Below, in pieces: positions 1 to 4,241 of a DNA stretch of 7,852 bases. Made by a program: the position numbers and the translations under genes. The notes under the pieces were generated by a model. The model did no database searches. It saw nothing but the letters and a program-made list of their open reading frames with translations, and was not told the origin of the DNA. Numbering within the stretch: the stretch's first letter is position 1; the number at the start of each line of letters is the position of its first letter. This DNA comes from Pseudobdellovibrionaceae bacterium. Its GTDB lineage: Bacteria; Bdellovibrionota; Bdellovibrionia; Bdellovibrionales; Bdellovibrionaceae. Where the stretch lies: positions 1 to 7,852 of the forward strand of contig CANCBY010000111.1 in NCBI GenBank assembly GCA_947374445.1, given 5' to 3'.

Positions 1-2
1 TG

Positions 3-422
3 ATTATCAGCTCAGGCGGCAACTCTGGCTCTCAGGCCTCAACGCTCATCATTCGTGCGATGGCCTTGGGCGAGATCCGCCTCAAAGATTGGTGGCGAGT
101 TTTTATTCGCGAGTTCGGTGCGGGCCTGGCGTTGGGATTGATCTTAGGCTTTGTTGGATTTTGTCGGATCATGGTTTGGCCTGGACGTGAGCAACTTTAT
201 GGACCTCACTACGCACTGGTCGCCTACTCTGTGGCATCGAGTATCATTGGTGTCGTGATGTGGGGATCGCTCTCGGGATCGATGCTTCCATTTCTATTGA
301 GGCTTTTGCGCTTTGACCCTGCCTCGGCGTCTGCACCTTTTGTGGCCACTCTTTGTGACGTCACTGGCTTGATCATTTACTTCTCGGTCGCGAGTCTGTT
401 TTTAACGGGCATCATGCTCTAA
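3..422 (+). CDS. mgtE: MgtE magnesium channel, C-terminal part (5' end outside window)
   Basis: This is the 3' end of an MgtE-family Mg2+ channel, an inner-membrane homodimer that lets Mg2+ into the cytoplasm. The frame is open from base 3, so the gene starts upstream; 139 codons are visible. The visible part opens with the conserved SSGGNSGSQ loop and the RAMALGEI segment that precedes the later transmembrane helices, and then gives three hydrophobic segments. The sequence PASASAPF followed by CDVTG is the family signature of the last helix; the Asp at bases 357-359 matches the pore Asp that binds Mg2+ in the structurally characterised Thermus MgtE (Asp432). The cytoplasmic N and CBS sensor domains would lie outside the window. 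The stop is 3 nt before the next start, so the two genes are probably co-transcribed. An internal ATG at 60 cannot be the start, because conserved family residues lie upstream of it. Confidence 0.95.
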   Translation: MISSGGNSGSQASTLIIRAMALGEIRLKDWWRVFIREFGAGLALGLILGFVGFCRIMVWPGREQLYGPHYALVAYSVASSIIGVVMWGSLSGSMLPFLLRLLRFDPASASAPFVATLCDVTGLIIYFSVASLFLTGIML

Positions 423-425
423 TCC

Positions 426-1124
426 ATGTCAAAAGAATGGATTCTCCATCACGAAAAGGGAGAGCACGGTTGGCTGGTTGTTGATAAGCCTGCCGGCCTC
501 AGCGTTCACAACGAACCGGGCAAAGATCTGATCTCATTGTTCACACAAATTATTGGCAAACCTGTGGCTCCGGTTTTTCGCTTAGACCAAGAGACGAGCG
601 GAATTATTATTTTATCACTTTCGGGCGAAACCACAGCGCGCTGGCACGCAGCTCTGGATGCGAAATCGCACACAAAAAAAGAATATCTCTGCATCACCAA
701 GGGCGGCCATAAAAGCAAGGGCCTTGAGGTCGCGGCAGCGGGCGGTGCGCCCTCCACCGGCCAGTGGTCAGAAGCTCTTTCAGACAAAGCTGAGGGCCGG
801 CAAAACCCGCAAGGCAAGAGCCAAGACCGTAAGGAGTGCCTCACCCGCTACACTGTCATTTCACAAAATCAATATTTCAGCGAGCTTCTTTGCCAGATCG
901 AGACCGGGCGCCAGCACCAGATTCGCAAGCATGCAGCCCTTCATCTCCATCCTATTATCGGTGACAACCGCTATGGTGACAAAAAATACAATAACATGAT
1001 CGAAGAGCGATATCAGTTTGCCCGGATGGCACTTCATGCGTATCGTCTGCGCTGCCAATTTAATGGACAAAGCTTTGAGTGGACATCACCCAAGCCACCA
1101 GAGTTTTCAAAGCTGCTGAGCTAG
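426..1124 (+). CDS. RluA-family RNA pseudouridine synthase
   Basis: Predicted to isomerise specific uridines of rRNA or tRNA to pseudouridine in the cytoplasm. The 232 residues contain the family hallmarks: LVVDKPAGLSVH (17-28), the catalytic loop FRLDQETSGI (51-60) with Asp54 as the expected nucleophile, and ETGRQHQIRKH (159-169) followed by IIGDNRYGD (177-185). The Phe before RLD replaces the more usual His. There is no separate S4 domain, so it is a short, single-domain member; the exact RNA target cannot be read from the sequence. No strong Shine-Dalgarno precedes ATG 426, and the 3-nt gap from the mgtE stop suggests translational coupling. Residues about 102-111 (VAAAGGAPST) look like an insertion ahead of the GQW segment and contain an in-frame REP-like repeat. 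The stop codon lies inside a hairpin. The family call is secure; the paralog name is not. Confidence 0.94.
   Translation: MSKEWILHHEKGEHGWLVVDKPAGLSVHNEPGKDLISLFTQIIGKPVAPVFRLDQETSGIIILSLSGETTARWHAALDAKSHTKKEYLCITKGGHKSKGLEVAAAGGAPSTGQWSEALSDKAEGRQNPQGKSQDRKECLTRYTVISQNQYFSELLCQIETGRQHQIRKHAALHLHPIIGDNRYGDKKYNNMIEERYQFARMALHAYRLRCQFNGQSFEWTSPKPPEFSKLLS
740..759 (+). repeat. REP-like palindromic element inside the pseudouridine synthase gene
   Basis: Bases 740-752 match the consensus GGGCGGTGCNCCC shared with three other places in this window. Downstream bases allow a hairpin, CGGTG (743-747) with CACCG (755-759), loop 7 nt. The element is read in frame as Gly-Gly-Ala-Pro, exactly as in the copy inside the transposase gene. 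It falls in a stretch that looks like an insertion relative to the usual RluA-fold pattern. Confidence 0.6.
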
Positions 1125-1158
1125 CATAATTCTCCGCAATTACTAGCTCCTTTTATTT
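1118..1158 (+). terminator. Bulged hairpin plus T-rich tail overlapping the synthase stop codon
   Basis: GAGCTAG (1118-1124) pairs with CTAGCTC (1143-1149) and TAATT (1127-1131) with AATTA (1138-1142), giving 12 base pairs with a 2-nt bulge and a 6-nt loop, followed by CTTTTATTT. The stem is AT-rich, but the arrangement is that of an intrinsic terminator for the mgtE/synthase operon. The ribosome-binding site of the next gene starts only 3 nt after the T-tract, so it could also be a leader or attenuator for that gene. Confidence 0.55.
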
Positions 1159-1171
1159 CGAAGGATTTTTT

Positions 1172-1789
1172 ATGTGCTCGCACAAAAATAAAAGTTTTTT
1201 ACTTAATTCATTCTTTGCGTGCACTTTGGCGATGTTTTTTGTTTCTTCCACGGCACAAGCAGGCCTGTTTGCAGAGCCTTGGCTTGGATACAGCTATGGC
1301 ACTGGCAAAAGCACAACCACAGCAAGCTCTAGCCTCTTAAGCAGCACTTCCACAGCGTCAGGCAGCGAGATAGGCTTGCGTCTTGGCGCCAAAGCCGGAT
1401 GGCTGTGGCTCGCTGTCGATCCCAATTATTTTTCAGGTACTACCCACTCCGTCTTGAGCGACAGCACTTCCAAGGACGAAACGACAACTCAGACTTCGAT
1501 CTATGGCCTGATTGGTTTAGATCTGCCTGGTCGCATTCGACTCTACGGCGGAAGCTCATTGCTGAACGAGCTCAAAACAAAAAACACAAGCACCCAGACG
1601 GACTCTCTAAATGGCTACAAAGCCGGGATTGGCTTGCGCCTCACATCTCGCTTCGGGGCTAATCTTGAGTACCGTTCAGAGAAGGTCATCAAGGCCTCCG
1701 ACAGCGTGAGCGGCACGATCGACGTGGCTGCTAATTACAGCGCTTTCGAAAAAAACCGCGGCGCTTTTTCTTTGTCTTATCTGTTTTGA
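1172..1789 (+). CDS. Small outer-membrane beta-barrel protein
   Basis: Predicted exported protein of 205 residues. A Sec signal peptide occupies residues 1-30, with a hydrophobic core followed by STAQA and probable cleavage before GLFAEPW. The mature part alternates polar and hydrophobic residues in about eight segments (near 33-43, 66-75, 77-88, 109-119, 121-132, 148-158, 161-171, 195-205), separated by long Ser/Thr-rich loops. It ends in SLSYLF, with the terminal Phe expected of a BAM-recognised beta-signal, so an eight-stranded outer-membrane barrel is likely. I cannot assign a specific family or ligand. The start is supported by AAGGA at 1161-1165, 6 nt upstream of ATG. It follows the pseudouridine synthase by 47 nt that are almost filled by a hairpin, so its promoter, if separate, must lie inside the upstream gene. 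Confidence 0.85.
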   Translation: MCSHKNKSFLLNSFFACTLAMFFVSSTAQAGLFAEPWLGYSYGTGKSTTTASSSLLSSTSTASGSEIGLRLGAKAGWLWLAVDPNYFSGTTHSVLSDSTSKDETTTQTSIYGLIGLDLPGRIRLYGGSSLLNELKTKNTSTQTDSLNGYKAGIGLRLTSRFGANLEYRSEKVIKASDSVSGTIDVAANYSAFEKNRGAFSLSYLF

Positions 1790-1872
1790 GCTCATTAGCT
1801 TAGACTTTTGACCTTTTGGTTTTTAGTCCGGGCACATTCTTTAATCTTTGTTTTTTCCGTGGATAAAAATCA

Positions 1873-1891
1873 GTGGGCTCAGCCACCTTTT
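1873..1891 (+). terminator. Possible weak terminator downstream of the beta-barrel gene
   Basis: GTGGGCTCAGCCAC (1873-1886) can fold into a short stem with one bulged base and a TCA loop. It is followed after one C by TTTT. It lies 83 nt after the barrel stop codon. The stem is short and the T-run minimal, so this is only the best candidate in the stretch 1790-2006, which otherwise shows no convincing gene. Confidence 0.25.
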
Positions 1892-2006
1892 GCTGCGTCT
1901 GGCTCATGGCTTTGCACTTCAAGAGCTCTCTCTGACTCTTCACTAGCTTCTCTCGTCCGCTACATCCTGTTTTCGGACCTATTCCTCGGCTTAACTAAAG
2001 CCCTGT

Positions 2007-2066
2007 GGGTGCACCGCCCGCAAATCTTTTTGCATCAGCCTCCTGGATCGGAGGGGCGGTGCCCAT
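2007..2066 (+). repeat. Inverted REP-like pair forming a structured transposase leader
   Basis: The left copy at 2007-2019 is the reverse complement of GGGCGGTGCNCCC, and the right copy at 2054-2066 starts with GGGCGGTGC in direct orientation. GCACCGCCC (2011-2019) pairs perfectly with GGGCGGTGC (2054-2062). Between them sit two hairpins: GCAAA/TTTGC (2020-2024 with 2029-2033) and CCTCC/GGAGG (2039-2043 with 2050-2054), giving a potential three-way junction. The right copy runs into the transposase ATG at 2065. REP elements beside RAYT genes are the known arrangement in enterobacteria; the fold is my hand prediction. Confidence 0.65.
2050..2056 (+). promoter_or_regulatory. Shine-Dalgarno of the transposase, sequestered in a hairpin
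   Basis: GGAGGGG lies 8 nt before ATG 2065 and is the reason for choosing that start over the upstream GTG at 2005. Its GGAGG pairs with CCTCC at 2039-2043, and its 3' G residues belong to the right arm of the REP-like pair. When folded, the ribosome-binding site would be hidden, which would keep transposase translation low. Confidence 0.6.
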
Positions 2067-2649
2067 GTCAAAGTCCAAAGCAAAACAACTCAAACTCTTT
2101 AAGCTGCCTAAGGTTCGAAAAGATCACGGCGGAAGCCTCGCGGTTCGTAAGCGTAGAAATCGCAGGCCTTTGAATCTCAAGCAAAGCCATCACATCACCA
2201 TGAAGTCTCACCATGCCATGGGGGCAAGGTCTTTGTTTCGGCACAAGAAAATGATCCTAAGCCTAGTAAAAAAAAACTCATCCAAATTTCAGCTGAAAGT
2301 CTACGAGCATGCCATTCAGGGCAACCATATCCACCTGCTGGTAAAGGCTCAAACCCGAGAGGGACTTCAGAACTTTTTCAGGGTTATTGCGGGGCATATC
2401 GCACAGCGGGTTTTAAAAGAATGCCCTCTCAAACAGGCGCCGGGCGGTGCCCCCCACAAAGGCACAGGTTGCGAGAAGAATCAGCGGAAGTTTTGGAGTT
2501 ACTTGCTGTACTCTCGGATCGTCAGCTGGGGGCGAGAGTTTAAGGTTGTCGCAAAGTACATTCAGAAAAACACCCTTGAGCTTTTACACTTGATTGCCTA
2601 TCAGCCGCGGTCTCTCCAATTAAAGAACGGCAAACTCAGCTCAAGATGA
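2065..2649 (+). CDS. REP-associated tyrosine transposase (Y1/HUH, RAYT-like)
   Basis: Predicted single-strand DNA endonuclease of the IS200-like Y1 superfamily, the type that nicks and joins REP palindromes. With ATG 2065 it has 194 residues. A basic N-terminus carries HGGSLAVRKRRNRRPL (21-36); HHITMKSHH (42-50) and an RSLFRHKK segment follow. The HUH metal-binding motif is GNHIHLLV (86-93, His88 and His90), and Tyr165 in VVAKYIQKN is the expected nucleophile. Key residues are intact and the frame is uninterrupted, so it may be active. The GTG at 2005 would add 20 residues encoded by the repeat pair itself and is less likely. Residues 127-130 (GGAP) are encoded by an in-frame REP-like repeat between the HUH and Tyr motifs. 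No IS ends or target duplications are visible, in keeping with a domesticated RAYT. The closest relatives I recall are multicopy Bdellovibrio proteins, which I cannot verify here. Confidence 0.88.
   Translation: MSKSKAKQLKLFKLPKVRKDHGGSLAVRKRRNRRPLNLKQSHHITMKSHHAMGARSLFRHKKMILSLVKKNSSKFQLKVYEHAIQGNHIHLLVKAQTREGLQNFFRVIAGHIAQRVLKECPLKQAPGGAPHKGTGCEKNQRKFWSYLLYSRIVSWGREFKVVAKYIQKNTLELLHLIAYQPRSLQLKNGKLSSR
2442..2465 (+). repeat. REP-like palindromic element inside the transposase gene
   Basis: Bases 2442-2454 are a full match to GGGCGGTGCNCCC. GTGCC (2447-2451) can pair with GGCAC (2461-2465) across a 9-nt loop. The copy is read as Gly-Gly-Ala-Pro in the same frame as the copy in the pseudouridine synthase gene, and it lies in a region between the catalytic motifs that should tolerate insertions. 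Confidence 0.6.
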
Positions 2650-2735
2650 AGCCCTTGGCTTTTGAGTTCCAAATGGGTGACCTGCGAAATGAACAGGAGG
2701 GTTTAACGCCCAAGAAAACTATTGGTAATTTATAA
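2646..2735 (+). CDS. Possible 29-codon ORF overlapping the transposase stop (doubtful)
   Basis: ATG 2646 overlaps the transposase TGA as ATGA, a typical translational-coupling junction. It encodes 29 residues starting MKPLAFEFQMGD, ending at TAA 2733-2735. The same frame then stays open to TGA 2805-2807 and gives another 23 charged, protein-like residues (for example KTEAERDEPLAVRQLMDK). It could therefore be a tiny coupled gene, a decayed longer ORF with one in-frame stop, or chance. I recognise no family. Confidence 0.25.
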   Translation: MKPLAFEFQMGDLRNEQEGLTPKKTIGNL

Positions 2736-2816
2736 AAGACTGAAGCAGAGCGGGATGAGCCATTGGCTGTTCGGCAACTCATGGATAAGGCAGTTCTAAA
2801 AGTGTGAATTTGCCCC

Positions 2817-2831
2817 GTCAAAATTTTTGAC
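2817..2831. repeat. Perfect AT-rich palindrome GTCAAAA-T-TTTTGAC
   Basis: Two 7-nt arms flank a single central T. A T-run follows 9 nt later (2841-2846), so it could serve as a weak terminator for the transposase transcript. Its odd-centred dyad form, which contains TTGACA at 2827-2832, would also fit a protein-binding operator. The sequence does not decide between these. Confidence 0.35.
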
Positions 2832-2920
2832 AGTCATAAATTTTTTCCACGCAAGCCCTAGCATTTTAGAGAAATTTCCCACCAACGAAAATAAAGTGAC
2901 GAATATTCTCATTAAAATAA

Positions 2921-2928
2921 GGTAATCT
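2921..2928 (+). promoter_or_regulatory. Candidate -10 region for the 3018 gene
   Basis: GGTAATCT (2921-2928) contains the -10-like TAATCT at 2923-2928. It would place the transcript start near 2935, directly before the first arm of the competing leader hairpins. No good -35 is present at the usual 16-18 nt spacing; GTGACG at 2896-2901 is too far away. Confidence 0.25.
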
Positions 2929-2935
2929 TCGCCGC

Positions 2936-2995
2936 GAACTAAAAACCAGTTCCCGACCGCAATTTTGGGAAATCAATCCCACGGATCTTGGAACT
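2936..2995 (+). promoter_or_regulatory. Leader with mutually exclusive hairpins before the 3018 gene
   Basis: AGTTCC (2948-2953) can pair either upstream with GAACT (2936-2940) or downstream with GGAACT (2990-2995). The downstream pairing would also enclose TGGGA/TCCCA (2966-2970 with 2977-2981). The second form ends 13 nt before the Shine-Dalgarno. This is the layout of a conformational switch or attenuator, but the stems are only 5-6 bp. Confidence 0.3.
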
Positions 2996-3017
2996 TTAAA
3001 AAAATATAGGAGACTTT

Positions 3018-3377
3018 ATGTATAAACTTATTCTTTCTTTGGTGTTTTTGAGTGGCGTCGCTCATGCTTCATCAGCTTACGATTGCGGTGCACTTAAGAT
3101 CTCTGTCGGATTGGGCAAAATTAAGGTTCTGGGTCTTTCAGAAGCAGGTGGCAAAGCTACCGATGGGGAAATTACAAAATATCGTCCTTCAGCAAAGAAT
3201 GCTGGCTCTACTCGATATGATATTTCTTCGATCTGCCAAAGCAGCGGAGATGTCTATGCGATTTTAGATAAAGATCTATCTGCTGGAAAACCTTTTGGCA
3301 GAATGATAATTCAAAGCTCGTGTGATGCTGATGGCGGAATGCCTACATTTGATCGCTATACTTGCCGAAGCAAATAA
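3018..3377 (+). CDS. Small secreted four-cysteine protein, unknown function
   Basis: A 119-residue protein that I do not recognise. Residues 1-17 form a Sec signal peptide (MYKLILSLVFLSGVAHA) with likely cleavage after AHA. The mature part is about 102 residues, has no further membrane segment and carries exactly four cysteines (Cys23, Cys73, Cys102, Cys116), enough for two disulfides in the periplasm or outside the cell. The mature protein alternates short hydrophobic stretches with Gly and Ser, suggesting a compact beta-rich fold. The start is supported by AGGAG at 3008-3012, 5 nt before ATG. It is isolated, with long intergenic stretches on both sides, so it is probably transcribed alone. 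A second small four-Cys exported protein lies downstream (3763-4080); I see no clear sequence similarity between them beyond size and cysteine count. Confidence 0.8.
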   Translation: MYKLILSLVFLSGVAHASSAYDCGALKISVGLGKIKVLGLSEAGGKATDGEITKYRPSAKNAGSTRYDISSICQSSGDVYAILDKDLSAGKPFGRMIIQSSCDADGGMPTFDRYTCRSK

Positions 3378-3762
3378 TTTTGGACTCAGAGCCTACTGGC
3401 TTTGAAGCTCTAAATATCGAATCCCCTGAGCATGGCTGGCCAGGCGATTTTTTTATACCTCACATGTAAACCTCTAATAGAATACCTGACGAACTTTGTG
3501 ACATCTCGCTATCTCTATACCTAGGCATACTTGATGCCATTGCCTATTCAGCACTTACAGCTGTCATAATTTTTACGCACCTAACTGAATGATAACTAAG
3601 CTTATTTAGCGTCACTTCGATAAGACTGTAAAAAAGCTATAGATTGGCATGCGCTCAGTTCAAATATATGGGCCATAAGCGAGTCCTTCCTTTGCAGTTG
3701 TATAGGGATATGGACTTCAAAAACGAACACATGATCGACAGACGCCAGGAATTGGGGAAGTA
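3378..3762. other. Long intergenic stretch with dyads, no secure gene
   Basis: It contains a hairpin 10 nt after the upstream stop (AGAGCC/GGCTTT, 3388-3403, one G-U pair), a palindromic CTGGCCAG followed shortly by a run of seven T (near 3432-3455) that might terminate transcription, and a dyad TAGGCA/TGCCTA (3522-3527 with 3541-3546). A 31-codon ORF fills the last part. I see no strong promoter; CATAAT at 3565-3570 lacks a well-placed -35. Confidence 0.5.
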
Positions 3763-3763
3763 G
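3668..3763 (+). CDS. Possible 31-codon ORF directly upstream of, and overlapping, the 3763 gene
   Basis: ATG 3668 opens a frame of 31 codons rich in charged residues (starting MGHKRVLPLQLYRD), ending at TAG 3761-3763. The stop shares one base with the GTG start of the next gene (TAGTG), which is the geometry of translational coupling. The frame is open from 3632, so part of an older, longer gene may be represented. No Shine-Dalgarno precedes ATG 3668. It could be a leader ORF, a gene remnant or chance; no family is recognised. Confidence 0.3.
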   Translation: MGHKRVLPLQLYRDMDFKNEHMIDRRQELGK

Positions 3764-4080
3764 TGCCAAAAGCAATTTTATTTCTATTCCTTGGGATGCT
3801 ATCACTGTCGCAAGCAAATGCTTGGCAGACCGCGCTTGATGACGTGCCTGAAACGGTATCAATGAACATCAATGAACCTCAAAGCTGTATCTCAAAAACA
3901 ATTCATTTTACTTGCGACAATGTTGAAGCGACTAAACGCTTAAATCTTGCTCAAAAAAATCACCTGTATAAAAAGGTCGCTTTGCAATCGAGAACGATCG
4001 ATGCTGATGAAGGCAAAGAATACGGCTGCAAAACAACTCAGCAAAACGCCTACTTTGTTACCGCAATCATCTGCGAATAA
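3763..4080 (+). CDS. Small secreted four-cysteine protein, unknown function
   Basis: A 105-residue protein with a GTG start that I do not recognise. Residues 1-20 form a Sec signal peptide (MPKAILFLFLGMLSLSQANA) with likely cleavage after ANA. The mature 85 residues contain four cysteines (Cys42, Cys51, Cys89, Cys104) and several basic and acidic residues, consistent with a small disulfide-stabilised periplasmic or secreted protein. GTG 3763 is chosen because GGGGAAG at 3754-3760 could serve as a ribosome-binding site, the signal peptide begins right there, and the open frame upstream gives no exported sequence. The spacing from that site is short. A tiny upstream ORF ends on the start codon, so translation may be coupled. 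The next gene, a transglutaminase-like lipoprotein, starts 161 nt later without an obvious promoter or terminator between them, so co-transcription is possible but unproven. Confidence 0.7.
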   Translation: MPKAILFLFLGMLSLSQANAWQTALDDVPETVSMNINEPQSCISKTIHFTCDNVEATKRLNLAQKNHLYKKVALQSRTIDADEGKEYGCKTTQQNAYFVTAIICE

Positions 4081-4241
4081 CTAGTCCACTCAAAACCAGC
4101 CAGTCGCCCAGCAGAGTTCATCAGCAACTTTCATGCACCTATTCAGATTTCAAACAATAATACCTTTCCCACACTCAAAATATTTGCAGAATTATTGGCA
4201 CATTTTTAGCTCTTCTCATTGTTTTAACCGAGAGGAAAACC

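Larger units (their letters stand above)
2650..3017. other. Intergenic stretch, AT-rich, between transposase and first four-Cys protein
   Basis: Apart from the doubtful small ORF at its start, this 368-nt stretch has no convincing gene. It contains a perfect AT-rich dyad (2817-2831), a T-run at 2841-2846, a possible promoter and a leader with competing hairpins in front of the next gene. I find no further copy of the GGGCGGTGC repeat here, so the transposase lacks an evident downstream REP partner in the window. Confidence 0.6.

Noticed and set aside
506..844. 112-residue minus-strand frame within the pseudouridine synthase
   Set aside because: Antisense shadow of a gene with clear family motifs.
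2005..2064. GTG start at 2005 adding 20 residues to the transposase
   Set aside because: The added residues are simply the translated repeat pair and leader; GGAGGGG is correctly spaced for ATG 2065, and the basic N-terminus begins there.
1808..2173. 121-residue frame between the barrel gene and the transposase
   Set aside because: It starts with TTG, has no ribosome-binding site or recognisable domain, is rich in Ser, Leu and Trp in a random-looking way, and runs through the repeat pair into the transposase gene in another frame.
2636..2821. 61-residue minus-strand frame after the transposase
   Set aside because: No domain, overlaps the transposase end; the plus-strand frame there has the more protein-like composition.
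2827..2864. TTGACA at 2827-2832 as a -35 box
   Set aside because: No acceptable -10 at 16-18 nt; the nearest AT-rich hexamer is about 26 nt away, and TTGACA is part of the palindrome.
3602..3862. 86-residue minus-strand frame
   Set aside because: It overlaps the start and signal peptide of the four-Cys protein on the opposite strand and shows no domain or ribosome-binding site; it looks like a shadow frame.
3858..3877. Exact tandem 10-mer ATCAATGAAC within the second four-Cys gene
   Set aside because: Only two units; the reading frame continues sensibly through both and gives different residues in each, so there is no sign of a damaging slippage event.
4195..4228. TTGGCA (4195-4200) as a -35 box for the lipoprotein gene
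   Set aside because: At the right spacing only ATTGTT or TTGTTT is found, too weak to call a promoter.
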